Positions 37,600-47,150 of a stretch of DNA of 64,000 bases are shown here, piece by piece. Positions within the stretch are counted from its first letter, which is position 1; every line of letters begins with the position of its first letter. The position numbers were made by a program, and so were the translations under genes. The notes beneath the pieces were generated by a model. That model ran no database searches. It was not told the origin of the DNA and saw only the letters and a list, made by a program, of their open reading frames with translations. Source of the stretch: Clostridia bacterium (GTDB taxonomy: Bacteria; Bacillota; Clostridia; TANB77; CAG-508); the NCBI GenBank assembly GCA_017409455.1, contig JAFQSS010000018.1:1-64000 (forward strand), written 5' to 3'.

Positions 37600-38604
37600 T
37601 TATATTCCAATAACTCTATTAAATTGATTATCACTATATTTCTTGATTTCTAGTATATTTAACATATCATACTTTTCCTTAACTCTATAAAAATATTCTT
37701 CTATATCGTCCTTTTCAATAACATTATTTGAATTTTCATTAACACGTAATCCATTTCTAGCATTCATCCAAGGAGTTTCATAATGAGACATTTTTTCTAG
37801 TGCTTTTCCATTATAGTAACCAAAACATTTTATAATTACATCCAGTAATTTTTTCTTTTCATCATCTATTATGTCTGAGACATCATAATCTATGGAAATT
37901 TGTATGTTTCCAGATTTAAAAATTTTATATTTATCATATATTTTTGTATATACCGGCCCGTGAACCCAAGCTTCACAATCATCATCAAATAAAAACTCAC
38001 CAAAAAAAGCTTTATAAAAACCCTGAGCATAATATAAAACTTTCTGTAATGCTAGTGGCGTTATTTCTTTTCCAATTAAAATTATATATTCAGCAATTAA
38101 TTCTATTTCACTTTCTAAATCTGTTTTGAAAGTAATTTCATTTAATTTTTTTATTGCATTTTTTACGTTATTATAAGCTTTATCTGTTATGCTATTTTTA
38201 TTTTTTTCTAGTAACTCTTCCATATAATTAGAATCATTTAATAATTTATATAATTCATCTGAATAGGGTCTAGTTGGTATATCCCCATTAAGATACCTAA
38301 TTAGAGTAACTTCTCCCCATCCCAACAACTTTGCTAACGGCTTTTTTCCAATTTTATATTTTTTTAGAATTTCATCAATTTCTCTTATCTTTATAATATT
38401 TTCCTCTGTTCTATATGCATTATCTATTCTATTTAAATTTTCATCAGTAATTTTACTATCACTCACTTCTTCGTTGCAATTTTTACAATACCCCTTTACT
38501 TCTTTATAGTTATATTTTTTTCCTCTTATTTCATAGCAATCATTTATTTCTTGTATTTTATATTCTACTAGTTTATTACAATTTTCACAAAATCCTTTAC
38601 TCAT
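37600..38604 (-). CDS. Zn-finger/HTH/Panacea (DUF4065) protein
   Basis: 334 residues from ATG 38604. Four Cys in two CxxC pairs (FCENCNK, YCKNCNE) form an MqsA-type zinc finger. A helix-turn-helix (about 80-120, KPLAKLLGWGEVTLIRYLNG) follows. The C-terminal half is a Panacea domain (about 165-300, LALQKVLYYAQGFYKA, EAWVHGPVYTKIYDKY). Panacea proteins are antitoxins for many different toxins (PanA). No toxin gene is directly adjacent; the nearest candidate small gene is the Trp-rich peptide beyond a terminator. It may have lost its toxin or act only as a regulator. Confidence 0.82.
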   Translation of the reverse strand: MSKGFCENCNKLVEYKIQEINDCYEIRGKKYNYKEVKGYCKNCNEEVSDSKITDENLNRIDNAYRTEENIIKIREIDEILKKYKIGKKPLAKLLGWGEVTLIRYLNGDIPTRPYSDELYKLLNDSNYMEELLEKNKNSITDKAYNNVKNAIKKLNEITFKTDLESEIELIAEYIILIGKEITPLALQKVLYYAQGFYKAFFGEFLFDDDCEAWVHGPVYTKIYDKYKIFKSGNIQISIDYDVSDIIDDEKKKLLDVIIKCFGYYNGKALEKMSHYETPWMNARNGLRVNENSNNVIEKDDIEEYFYRVKEKYDMLNILEIKKYSDNQFNRVIGI

Positions 38605-38730
38605 ACCAATCACATTCCTTTTATTTCTGGCATTTATCTAGCCCCTTTCGTCTCTACATTAAAGCACTCTCCTTTACTTTTCTTTGGTATCAATTGATAC
38701 TATTTTACTATGTATTTTTAAATTTGTCAA

Positions 38731-38770
38731 GAAAAATCGTCATCAAAATTTAAAATTTTGTATGACGATT
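38731..38770 (-). terminator. terminator of the Spo0A-like gene
   Basis: AATCGTCAT/ATGACGATT stem with inner AAAATTTTAAATTTT pairing and a T tail. Confidence 0.75.
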
Positions 38771-38775
38771 CATAA

Positions 38776-39564
38776 TTAAATCATTCTCTTAATTTTATCT
38801 CTATAATAATAAATAAATTCCATAGGTGTTGGTAAACCTGTTTCAGGATCAATCCTATTAGTATAATGTTCCAACAAATCTTCAACAGCAGAAACTCTCC
38901 AAGCATGAATAATAGCATTTTTAATCCCATTAGTAATTGTAGTTTCTGACTTTTTATGCACTTTTGTTAAATATTGAATCACATTCAAGTCACTCTTTTC
39001 ATTTTGAATCAAATATAAAATTGCGTCATGAATATATTGTCTACCTTTAAGTTTTGAAGTTACACCAATAAGGTCTAACTCATGATGTATACAACGAGAA
39101 ATCTTCTTTTCATTATCTTCAAAAATTTCTTCAATAGAGCTCGTTGTGGTTGTTACAGTCTCTTTTCTCAAATTAATAAATTGATTTAAAACATGGTTGC
39201 ATGAATATTTGGGATGGTCTTTATAAAGTATTAAATCAACTCCTTTTCTATGAAGAATATCATAAGTTCTTTTCGAATTCACATGAGTTGTAACTATTAC
39301 TATAGGTTCATAGTTCAACTTTAATTTCTTCAAATTTGATAAAAATTCTAAGGAATCTGTATTTCCTGATGTACTATTATTCAATTCTAAATCTAACACT
39401 ATTCCTTCTGGTTGTTTTGTTTTTACATATTTCAAACCATCTATATCTGAATCTGTAACTCCAACTAATTCTATATCTTTTCTTTGTTTAATACAATTTA
39501 TAAAATTATTACAATCTTCAACATCATCTTCTATTATTAATATTTTCATAGGCTTAGATTCCAT
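38776..39564 (-). CDS. Spo0A-like response regulator
   Basis: 262 residues from ATG 39564 (AAAGGGAGG upstream). The receiver (1-125) has IEDD, the phospho-acceptor Asp in IVLDLEL, TTH and YKDH. The C-terminal part (about 145-262) follows the Spo0A DNA-binding domain (GVTSKLKGRQYIHDAI, NAIIHAWRV, MEFIYYYRDKIKRM). The recognition helix region (SETTITNGIKNAI) differs from the conserved TASRVERAIRHAI of Spo0A, so its DNA target may differ. It is divergent from an XRE gene rather than next to spoIVB, so it may be a Spo0A paralogue. Confidence 0.82.
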   Translation of the reverse strand: MESKPMKILIIEDDVEDCNNFINCIKQRKDIELVGVTDSDIDGLKYVKTKQPEGIVLDLELNNSTSGNTDSLEFLSNLKKLKLNYEPIVIVTTHVNSKRTYDILHRKGVDLILYKDHPKYSCNHVLNQFINLRKETVTTTTSSIEEIFEDNEKKISRCIHHELDLIGVTSKLKGRQYIHDAILYLIQNEKSDLNVIQYLTKVHKKSETTITNGIKNAIIHAWRVSAVEDLLEHYTNRIDPETGLPTPMEFIYYYRDKIKRMI

Positions 39565-39577
39565 ACAATTCCTCCCT

Positions 39578-39584
39578 TTCGACA
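39578..39584 (-). promoter_or_regulatory. 0A-box-like TGTCGAA
   Basis: An exact TGTCGAA lies 14 bases upstream of the Spo0A-like start. A near match (TGTCGTT) occurs about 50 bases further up. A 7-base motif can arise by chance. Confidence 0.4.
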
Positions 39585-39699
39585 TTATTATTTATGATAC
39601 CATAAAATATCACAAAATACTATATTTAACGACATCTTTTTACTATGTATATGTAATTTTTATACTATAAAATTAGTTTGAAAGGAAGGAGTAATAATT

Positions 39700-40062
39700 A
39701 TGGGAAGAAAAAGATCAAATGTAGCAATAGAAGTAGAAAGACAAGAACAATATGAAAGAGGTCAAAGAATAAAACACATCAGAGAAGATGAACTAAAAAT
39801 GACAAAAACTCAACTCGCAAATAAAATTGGAACCTCGAGTCAATTTTTAGGATTAGTAGAAGATGGAAAAGGAAATTTAGTTTATTATAGCCTTAGAAAA
39901 CTTCGTGAAGTTAGCGGGCATTCTTCTGATTATATATTATTTGGAGTTGATGATGATTCAATAAGTAAAACTAAGAAACTTTTAAAAAATCATTCTGAAG
40001 AAGAAATTGTTGAAGCTCTTGGCGTTATTGAAAAATTATCTTTATTTATCAAAAAAAGATAG
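39700..40062 (+). CDS. XRE-family regulator
   Basis: 120 residues, AAAGGAAGGAG upstream. The helix-turn-helix (about 25-80) reads IREDELKMTKTQLANKIGTS then LGLVEDGKGN. The C-terminal helix may dimerise. Divergent from the Spo0A-like gene over a 135-base region. Target unknown. Confidence 0.85.
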   Translation: MGRKRSNVAIEVERQEQYERGQRIKHIREDELKMTKTQLANKIGTSSQFLGLVEDGKGNLVYYSLRKLREVSGHSSDYILFGVDDDSISKTKKLLKNHSEEEIVEALGVIEKLSLFIKKR

Positions 40063-40148
40063 CTAATTTGACATTTTATGTAAAGTGAGTTATAATTATA
40101 TTATATTTATTTATATAATCACTCTAAACAATGAAAGAGGTGAAACAA

Positions 40149-40505
40149 GTGGCAAGAGCAGAAACCGTTCGGCGTTCACAGGAAGAACTAATAACACAAG
40201 CTGCACAGCTTGTTGCTGGAACAATAAATCCCGATAAAATGGGATTTGCTCCTGAAGAAATTGATGTCGAACAATTCGTTAGCCATTTCAAAGAGAAAGT
40301 TGCAGAAATGCTTGAAAACCAAGAAACAGTTCATATTGCAATTGGACCTTTTGTTAACACATATAATCCAGGCATTTATTCAAATGATATTCGGATTATC
40401 CTTGATAGCATAGAGGGAAAAATGCAAATGAAGTTTTATTTCCATTACGGAATTTTGCTTGCACTTGGTAAAAATGATCTTTTTGCAAACTGGCTGCCAC
40501 ACTAA
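40149..40505 (+). CDS. hypothetical protein
   Basis: 118 residues from GTG 40149 (AGAGGTG upstream); an ATG at 40131 is possible. Not recognised. The helical N-terminal half (SQEELITQAAQLVAGTINPD) is followed by an alpha/beta C-terminal part. Codon use is clearly GC-richer than its neighbours, and it has its own strong terminator. Like adk and the gene at 29636, it may have been acquired. Confidence 0.65.
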   Translation: MARAETVRRSQEELITQAAQLVAGTINPDKMGFAPEEIDVEQFVSHFKEKVAEMLENQETVHIAIGPFVNTYNPGIYSNDIRIILDSIEGKMQMKFYFHYGILLALGKNDLFANWLPH

Positions 40506-40535
40506 AGCCCCCTGCACAAGGGGGCTTTTCTTTTT
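40504..40535 (+). terminator. strong GC-rich terminator
   Basis: AAAGCCCCC/GGGGGCTTT stem with a TTTTCTTTTT tail. Confidence 0.9.
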
Positions 40536-40875
40536 ATCTAATTATTTCATTTTCAAAATACTGTTCTTGGAAATTTGTATAATATCTTATTTCTTCATCA
40601 GTAAAATTCATTCCATTTGGTACTATTATAAGTTTATCATCATTATCATTTGTTCTATGTATTATAGCTATACATATTCCTTTAAAAGTCTCGATAGGTT
40701 CATTCACACCTAAAACATAGCAATCTAATTCTTCTCCATCTCCACTTACTGTATTTGGTACATATCCATAATTAACAGGATATACAAATCCATGTTTAGG
40801 ATGTTTACTATTCATAGGTCTATCAATTTCCACAAAAACTTCTTTTCCGATGTAATTTATGTTCTCTTGATTCAT
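40534..40875 (-). CDS. ppa: short inorganic pyrophosphatase
   Basis: 113 residues. It has FVEIDRP near the N-terminus, YPVNYGYVPNT, and the metal motif DGEELDCYVLG corresponding to DGDPLDVLVL of family I enzymes. It splits pyrophosphate. It is much shorter than the usual 170-180 residues, missing C-terminal strands, but similar short forms occur in Clostridia. Confidence 0.82.
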   Translation of the reverse strand: MNQENINYIGKEVFVEIDRPMNSKHPKHGFVYPVNYGYVPNTVSGDGEELDCYVLGVNEPIETFKGICIAIIHRTNDNDDKLIIVPNGMNFTDEEIRYYTNFQEQYFENEIIR

Positions 40876-40976
40876 GTGAATCCTCCTTATTTTTTATTAA
40901 ATATATCACAAAAAGTTTGCTAACACAATATAAAAATGTTATAATTATTTTGAAATTATTAATTGGAGTAATAGAT

Positions 40977-41489
40977 ATGGAAAAAAGAGATTTATATGAT
41001 ATTAATAGAAATTTAACAGGTGAAACAATTTATAAAGGAGAAGCTATACCACCAAATAGATATATAGTTGTAGTACTAGTATTTATACAAAATTCAAAAG
41101 GAGAATTTTTAATTCAAAAAAGAAGTCTTCAAAAAGATGGTAAATATGCTTCAACCGGAGGACACCCAAAATCAGGAGAAACCAGTATTCAAGGTATGTG
41201 TACAGAAATCGCTGAAGAAATTGGATTAACAGTTGATGAAAAAGATTTAGAATTAATATATTCAGGTAGACAAGATGAACATAGAGTGTTTTTTGATATC
41301 TATTATTTGAAAAGAGATATTGATATTAGAGATTTAGTTCTTCAAAAAGAAGAAGTTGATTTTGTTGAATGGGATTCTACTTCTAGAATTAAACAATTAA
41401 TAGATGATGGTCTATTTCTAAAAAATCATGCTGAAGAAGTTTATAGGATGATTGATATTTTAAAAGAACGAGGAATCGAACTTGAATAG
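40977..41489 (+). CDS. Nudix hydrolase (isopentenyl-diphosphate isomerase-like group)
   Basis: 170 residues from ATG 40977 (GGAG upstream). Nudix box GGHPKSGETSIQGMCTEIAEEIGL. The N-terminal YDINRNLTGETIYKGEAIPPN resembles the YfcD/IDI-like Nudix proteins. Substrate unknown. Confidence 0.85.
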   Translation: MEKRDLYDINRNLTGETIYKGEAIPPNRYIVVVLVFIQNSKGEFLIQKRSLQKDGKYASTGGHPKSGETSIQGMCTEIAEEIGLTVDEKDLELIYSGRQDEHRVFFDIYYLKRDIDIRDLVLQKEEVDFVEWDSTSRIKQLIDDGLFLKNHAEEVYRMIDILKERGIELE

Positions 41490-41494
41490 TAAGA

Positions 41495-41520
41495 GCACTT
41501 GCAATATAGCAAGTGCTTTT
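41495..41520 (+). terminator. terminator of the Nudix gene
   Basis: GCACTTGC/GCAAGTGC stem with a TTTTGTTT tail. Confidence 0.85.
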
Positions 41521-41529
41521 GTTTAATAA

Positions 41530-42657
41530 TTATGGTTTTAATACAACTTTTATACAATTATCTTGTTTAGCATCAAAAATTTCATAAGCATGTCTACCTT
41601 GTTCTAAGGACAATTTATGTGTAATAATATCTGTTGCATCAAATTCACCATTCTTGATTTTTTCTAAAATAAGTTGTACATATCTTATAGCTGGGCATTG
41701 TCCCATTTTTAAAGTAATATTTCTAGTAAAGAAATTTCCTAACGGGAAATTATTATATTTAGTTCCATAAACCCCAACCAAAGCAACATGTCCACATTTT
41801 CTAACCGCTTGTGAAGCAATTTCTATTGCAGATTTTGAACCGCCTTGTAATTTTAATGCTGTTTCTACTTTTTCCATTAACGACATTTTTCCATCAAGCC
41901 CTACACAGTCAATTACACAGTCTGCTCCACCTGATGTTATTTCTTTTAAATATGCACCTGTTTCTTCATATTGTTCAAAATTTACTATTTCTGCCCCATA
42001 TCCTTTAGCATGTTGTAATCTATATCCTACTCTATCTACCGCGATTACTCTTTTTGCCCCTTTTAAGATACACCATTTTATAGTAAGCAGGCCTACTGGA
42101 CCACAACCTAAAACTACAACAGTATCATCTTTTTTAACATTTGCAATTTCTGTTCCCCATAATGATGTTGGTAAAATATCTGTTAAAAATAAAACTTGTT
42201 CATCAGTTAATTCATCTGGAACTTTTACTGGTCCAACATTTGCATGTGGCACTCTTAAATATTCAGCTTGCCCTCCTGCATAATCTCCATAAGATTTGCT
42301 ATATCCAAATAATCCTCCTGCTTCTCCATATTCATTTGTATTGTCACATTGGCTAAATTCCTGATGTTCGCAGAAAAAGCAATGCCCACAAGCTACTGGG
42401 AAAGGCACTATTACTCTATCGCCTTTTTTTAGTTTTGTTACACCTTTTCCAACTTCTTCTACAATTCCCATTGTTTCATGTCCTAGCACAAAACCATCAT
42501 ACATTCCTTTTACTAATCCATGTACTAAATGTAAATCAGATCCGCAAATAGCAGTTGATGTTACTTTTATTATAATATCATCATCTTTTTCTATTTTTGG
42601 ATCTGGTACTTCTCTACATTGTACTTTTTGTATTCCATCATATACAATTGCTTTCAT
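41530..42657 (-). CDS. zinc-dependent alcohol dehydrogenase (MDR family)
   Basis: 375 residues. The catalytic zinc site is in TAICGSDLHLVHG and GHETMGIVEEVG. The structural zinc Cys cluster is CGHCFFCEHQEFSQC. The NAD site is VLGCGPVGLLTIKW. It oxidises an unknown alcohol, close to glutathione-independent formaldehyde dehydrogenase-like MDR proteins. It stands alone. Confidence 0.88.
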   Translation of the reverse strand: MKAIVYDGIQKVQCREVPDPKIEKDDDIIIKVTSTAICGSDLHLVHGLVKGMYDGFVLGHETMGIVEEVGKGVTKLKKGDRVIVPFPVACGHCFFCEHQEFSQCDNTNEYGEAGGLFGYSKSYGDYAGGQAEYLRVPHANVGPVKVPDELTDEQVLFLTDILPTSLWGTEIANVKKDDTVVVLGCGPVGLLTIKWCILKGAKRVIAVDRVGYRLQHAKGYGAEIVNFEQYEETGAYLKEITSGGADCVIDCVGLDGKMSLMEKVETALKLQGGSKSAIEIASQAVRKCGHVALVGVYGTKYNNFPLGNFFTRNITLKMGQCPAIRYVQLILEKIKNGEFDATDIITHKLSLEQGRHAYEIFDAKQDNCIKVVLKP

Positions 42658-42709
42658 CCAATACCTCCAAAATTTTTTCTGGTATTAGTTTTTGCAATTA
42701 CTTTTATAT

Positions 42710-45238
42710 TTATGCATCTTTTTGTTTTAGGTCTATCGCAACATTTAATTCACTATTAAAATTATCAATATTACCATTTTTAATGCATTCAAAAAATATT
42801 TCATAATTTTTAGGAGTTAGCATTGTAAAATGATAACTTTCTATTCCATTATCTTGTGTATTTGTTTTTAAATAATTATTTATTACTTGGAAATGCTCTA
42901 CTGCTGATCTATATTTTCCAATATTTTCAGGAGATGGATCTTGTATTTCGCTATCATCTTTAATCTCTACTACTATCATTTTATTTTTTACTTTTATAAA
43001 GAAATCTGGATTGAATTTATCATATCTAATAGCTTCACCATGTCTTGGATTCTTTTTCCATGCATATTCTAGTGAATAAAATCCTGTAGATGGTGATTTT
43101 ATCCAACAATCTATCATATCTGCATTTTCTTTTTTAATTAATTTAGATATAAACTTTCTTTCAGGTTCTGATGTTGCAATTACTAGGGATGTAGGAGTTT
43201 TCAATAAATTTTTATTATCTATTTTTACTTGTTTATATCCAGCACCAGTATCTATGATATCATCAAAAAATACTTTTTCCTCATCTGTTAAATATTTGAT
43301 TGTATCATCTGTCCAAAACAATGTATGGTTATTTTTCAACAAGCTTGCACTTGTACTTTCTGATCTCATATTTGTTTTGCTATCTACTAAAGAGTAGTTG
43401 TCTGGTTTAACGTTATAATCAACATAAGAGTTACCTTGTCTCCAAAGTGTTCCAAGAGCTGACATGAATCTATTTGATAATTTTTCTGTAATTACTGTGT
43501 TTCCAGAGCGCCTTAAAGATTCTTCTATTACTTCTTTTAGTTTTTCTATTGGATATAAATCTTGATATTTTTCTGCCAATCCCTCGTTATTGTCATCTGG
43601 TACATCTGTAAATCTATCCCACATTTTTAGAGCCATTTGATCAACTGTGAAAGTCTTGTGTTTTACATTTGTTTTCCAGTCTCTTTGGTTATTTTTAATG
43701 TCTTTAAAATTCACCTCTATTTTTTCATTTTCACTATCTGTTGGTAATTCAATATATCCTTTTTCAAATAATTTATATGTTTTTCCATTCATTGTAGATT
43801 TAGTAGTTTTTGTTCTTTTTTTATAATCTACATTTAATAATTCCAAATGTGATGGAGATTGTTCAATTATTTTAGTAGAAATTCTTTTTTCTATTTCAAG
43901 AACCTCATTTACTAATGTTTCAACCCCTGATGCCCATTTTGCATGGTTAAATACAATTACTTTTGGTTGTGAAAATGTACTATAATCCCAATTTTTTGGT
44001 ATTCTTAGACCTCTTCCTAATACTTGTGCAATTAATAATTTTGAATTAAATGCACGTTGTTCATCTGGTACGATTTGAAATACTCTTTTTACATCCCATC
44101 CTTCTGTTAGCATAGATACAGAAAATATCCATTCAACTTTAGAATTACTATCATCAACATTTCTTAATCTTAATCTATCACCTGCAGTTGATGAATTAGA
44201 ATGTATTACTAAAACTTTCTCTTTAATCTCTTCATCAGTAAGGTTCTGAGATTTTTTTAAATATTCTTTAAACTCATTTGCTCTATTATCACAAGTTGTA
44301 GTCTTGTCTAGTATAACTATAGTAATAGGCAATATTTCTAATTTTCTTTTAATATCATTATGAGAATTTATTATTACTTGCCATCTTTCATCTTTCTTGT
44401 TAGGCACATTGTCTTCAGCAATATATTCAACTGATTTTACTTTTTGTTCTTCAATTGCTGTTTTTAAAGAATACCTATAAATAACATCAGAAAAATAATC
44501 ATTATCACTATAATAGCATGTTCCTGATACTCCAATATTATATTTGAAGTTTATTTTTTCAATAAAATCTTTCCATTTATTTTTTTCAGAATAATATATA
44601 TGGTGAGCTTCGTCAGATAAAACTAAAGTTCTATCTCCTTTATTTGTTAAACTATCTATTATTGAACTTCTTGTATTATTATATATTGCATCTCTATTTT
44701 CAATACAAATTGTTCCTTTTACTATACTTTCAGTCCCGTTAATTATTTTTGGAGGAGCATTTTTTAAAGTATTATTTAAATCTGTATTTGTAGAAAACAT
44801 TTTGAATTTGTTTGTTAATTCAGTTTCAATAGTTAAACTAGGTACCAATACTAAAACTTGATCGACCAAATTTTCTTCAAGCATAATTCTTGCTATTCCA
44901 TATAATACCCAACTTTTTCCTGTTCCTGTTGCTAAATCTATATTTGCTGTGTATCTATCAGAAAAATATAAGCTTTTAAGAAAATTTTGTTGTGTTGTGA
45001 ATTTTTCTTGTATATGACTATTATTTCTAAAGTTTTCTTCTGCCAATTCTTTAGTATTATTATATTGGCCTCCACACATAAACCTTAAAGCCGCAAGGAT
45101 TGCTTCCTCTTGATATTTTCTTCCATTGGTTAATTGTTGTATAAATTCATAATATTTACTTTCATCCCATTTATCTGTATCTACATTTTTATTTACCTTT
45201 AGTACTAAGTCTTGTTCTTTTAAACTTATCTTACTCAT
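42710..45238 (-). CDS. res: type III restriction enzyme, Res subunit
   Basis: 842 residues. Superfamily 2 helicase motifs: DLATGTGKSWVL (about 102), LSDEAHHIYYS (DEAH), VSGTCYYS, and VLGRGLRIP (motif VI). The C-terminal nuclease NPDFFIKVKNKMIVVEIKDD has the PD...ExK residues. With Mod it cuts DNA when two unmethylated head-to-head sites are found. It overlaps mod by eight bases. All key motifs are intact. Confidence 0.92.
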   Translation of the reverse strand: MSKISLKEQDLVLKVNKNVDTDKWDESKYYEFIQQLTNGRKYQEEAILAALRFMCGGQYNNTKELAEENFRNNSHIQEKFTTQQNFLKSLYFSDRYTANIDLATGTGKSWVLYGIARIMLEENLVDQVLVLVPSLTIETELTNKFKMFSTNTDLNNTLKNAPPKIINGTESIVKGTICIENRDAIYNNTRSSIIDSLTNKGDRTLVLSDEAHHIYYSEKNKWKDFIEKINFKYNIGVSGTCYYSDNDYFSDVIYRYSLKTAIEEQKVKSVEYIAEDNVPNKKDERWQVIINSHNDIKRKLEILPITIVILDKTTTCDNRANEFKEYLKKSQNLTDEEIKEKVLVIHSNSSTAGDRLRLRNVDDSNSKVEWIFSVSMLTEGWDVKRVFQIVPDEQRAFNSKLLIAQVLGRGLRIPKNWDYSTFSQPKVIVFNHAKWASGVETLVNEVLEIEKRISTKIIEQSPSHLELLNVDYKKRTKTTKSTMNGKTYKLFEKGYIELPTDSENEKIEVNFKDIKNNQRDWKTNVKHKTFTVDQMALKMWDRFTDVPDDNNEGLAEKYQDLYPIEKLKEVIEESLRRSGNTVITEKLSNRFMSALGTLWRQGNSYVDYNVKPDNYSLVDSKTNMRSESTSASLLKNNHTLFWTDDTIKYLTDEEKVFFDDIIDTGAGYKQVKIDNKNLLKTPTSLVIATSEPERKFISKLIKKENADMIDCWIKSPSTGFYSLEYAWKKNPRHGEAIRYDKFNPDFFIKVKNKMIVVEIKDDSEIQDPSPENIGKYRSAVEHFQVINNYLKTNTQDNGIESYHFTMLTPKNYEIFFECIKNGNIDNFNSELNVAIDLKQKDA

Positions 45239-47036
45239 TATATATCACCTTTTTCTCGTTGCCTGCACTATCTACAAATATAAGCATAGCTTTCTTTTTG
45301 AATTTTTTAGTATCTATTTTGGCTTTACCATCCTTAAAATGTTCTTTATTGAATAATACTTCATCTAAATCAAATGTGTCGTTTTTATAATCATAATCTA
45401 TTAAAACCATTGATAATTCTGTTTCTTCTTCACCTTTTATTCTACTGTTGCTTCTGAATTTCTTGATTATTAATTCATCATCTTTTATTTCATATTCTAC
45501 TGTAGGTGGTTGTATAAAGTCAAAACCAACAGATTCTACAGCTTCATTTACATTGCTAGAATCTTTAGGTTGTAATTGCATTGTAAAATCTTCAGTAAAT
45601 TTAGCAAGAATAGAATATGGTATTCTTAAAGCATGATATATTCTATCTTTTACTTCTACATCATCTTCTGCGAAAGCAAATTGTCCTTGTGGTGCTATTA
45701 TAAAAATTTCATTTCCAGCTGAATCACGAATTGTATTATCTATTGCTTCTATTGTTTCAATAGAAATTTTTGCTTGTAATTTCTTTAATTCATGTGGTGT
45801 ATAAACTTTTACTAAACTACTGCTTTTTTGACCGTCAAATGTGAATCCTTTTATAGTTTTTTCATTAGGATTACATCCCCACAATTCCATTGCAAACATT
45901 TTCCAGTTTTCTTCATCGAAATTGTTTAATTTTTCAGTATCATATAGGCCTGCAGAATATTTTATAAATGGTTTTATGTTTTTTATGTTTAATAATCTTT
46001 TTTGAATTGTATATATTGATAGTTTTCCGATATCAACTGCAATCCATCTTCTGTTTAATTTTTCTGCAACTGCTGGTGTAGTTCCGCTTCCAGCAAAGCA
46101 GTCTAGCACTATATCTCCTTCTTTTGAAGATGCTTTTATGATTCTTTCAAGTAATTCTTCTGGTTTTTGTGTAGGATAACCTATATGTTCTTTACTCATT
46201 GCATTTAATTTTATGTTCCAAACATCAGATGGCACCTTACCTGCAGGCATTTCTTTTCCCGCTTGTCCACCTTTTGTATAACGCCATTCTGTCATTTTTG
46301 ATTCAAAAGGAACAAGTACATCTTCATAATTAAATATAAAGTCTTCTTTACTTTTTGTATATCTAAAAATTGCATCATGTTTTTTTCCAAAGTCAGTTTT
46401 TCCTCTTGCCCCTTGGTCATAACTCCAAATAATTTCATTTTTAAAGTTGCCTTCTCCAAATATTTCGTCCATTAGGACTTTAACATAATGACCTTTACGA
46501 TAATCTAAATGAATATATATTGTTCCATCTTTTGCTAATAATTCTTTTAGTAATACTAGTCTTTTTCTTAGCCATTCCAAAAAGCTTACTCCTGCAAGTT
46601 TGTCAGAATATGCTTTTTGTTCGTCTCCTTTTGCATTGAAGTCTTTTCTTGTAGAGAATGGCGGATCTATATATATTAATCTTACACCATCTGTTCCATC
46701 TGCATTTTTTAGTTTTCCGTCTTCTTTCATTTTTAATAGTGTTTTTAATACTTGTAGGTTTTGCCCAGATATTAGTTTATTTACCCATTCCCCTTCTTCT
46801 ACTTTTGCATTTACTGGGAATATTCTGTCTTCTTGTAGTGGCACTGGCATTACATTTGATATTATTGATTCTTCACTTTCTTTTCCGTAATACATTAATT
46901 CATATTCTCTTTTTTCTGGTGGAAATAGTATTCTACAAAAGTCGTTTGGTATGTCTTTTCCGTTTTCTATATATTTTCTTGCTTCTTCTAATACTTGTAA
47001 TTGTATTTCTATATTTTCATTGTTGTTTTCGTTCAT
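45231..47036 (-). CDS. mod: type III DNA adenine methyltransferase, Mod subunit
   Basis: 601 residues, AGGAGG upstream. The catalytic motif IDPPFSTRKDF (Phe in place of the usual Tyr) comes before DCFAGSGTTPAVAEKLNRRW, the SAM site, as in beta-class type III enzymes. The region between the two motifs is the target recognition domain. It methylates one strand of the site. Upstream of the start is a near-duplicate CAATAGGRGGAAAAC segment, giving two ribosome-site-like copies. Confidence 0.92.
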   Translation of the reverse strand: MNENNNENIEIQLQVLEEARKYIENGKDIPNDFCRILFPPEKREYELMYYGKESEESIISNVMPVPLQEDRIFPVNAKVEEGEWVNKLISGQNLQVLKTLLKMKEDGKLKNADGTDGVRLIYIDPPFSTRKDFNAKGDEQKAYSDKLAGVSFLEWLRKRLVLLKELLAKDGTIYIHLDYRKGHYVKVLMDEIFGEGNFKNEIIWSYDQGARGKTDFGKKHDAIFRYTKSKEDFIFNYEDVLVPFESKMTEWRYTKGGQAGKEMPAGKVPSDVWNIKLNAMSKEHIGYPTQKPEELLERIIKASSKEGDIVLDCFAGSGTTPAVAEKLNRRWIAVDIGKLSIYTIQKRLLNIKNIKPFIKYSAGLYDTEKLNNFDEENWKMFAMELWGCNPNEKTIKGFTFDGQKSSSLVKVYTPHELKKLQAKISIETIEAIDNTIRDSAGNEIFIIAPQGQFAFAEDDVEVKDRIYHALRIPYSILAKFTEDFTMQLQPKDSSNVNEAVESVGFDFIQPPTVEYEIKDDELIIKKFRSNSRIKGEEETELSMVLIDYDYKNDTFDLDEVLFNKEHFKDGKAKIDTKKFKKKAMLIFVDSAGNEKKVIYNE

Positions 47037-47150
47037 GTTTCGTTTTCCTCCTATTGTGTTTTCCCCCTATTGCGTTTTTTCGCTACGGCTTTCTATACAA
47101 TATCATAGTTTTGTTTTTTTTTCAACATTTATGGGGATTTATTGTATTGG

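Noticed and set aside
40534..40875. Truncated pseudogene of pyrophosphatase
   Set aside because: Metal-binding motif, start site and reading frame are intact; short forms exist, so I kept it as a gene.
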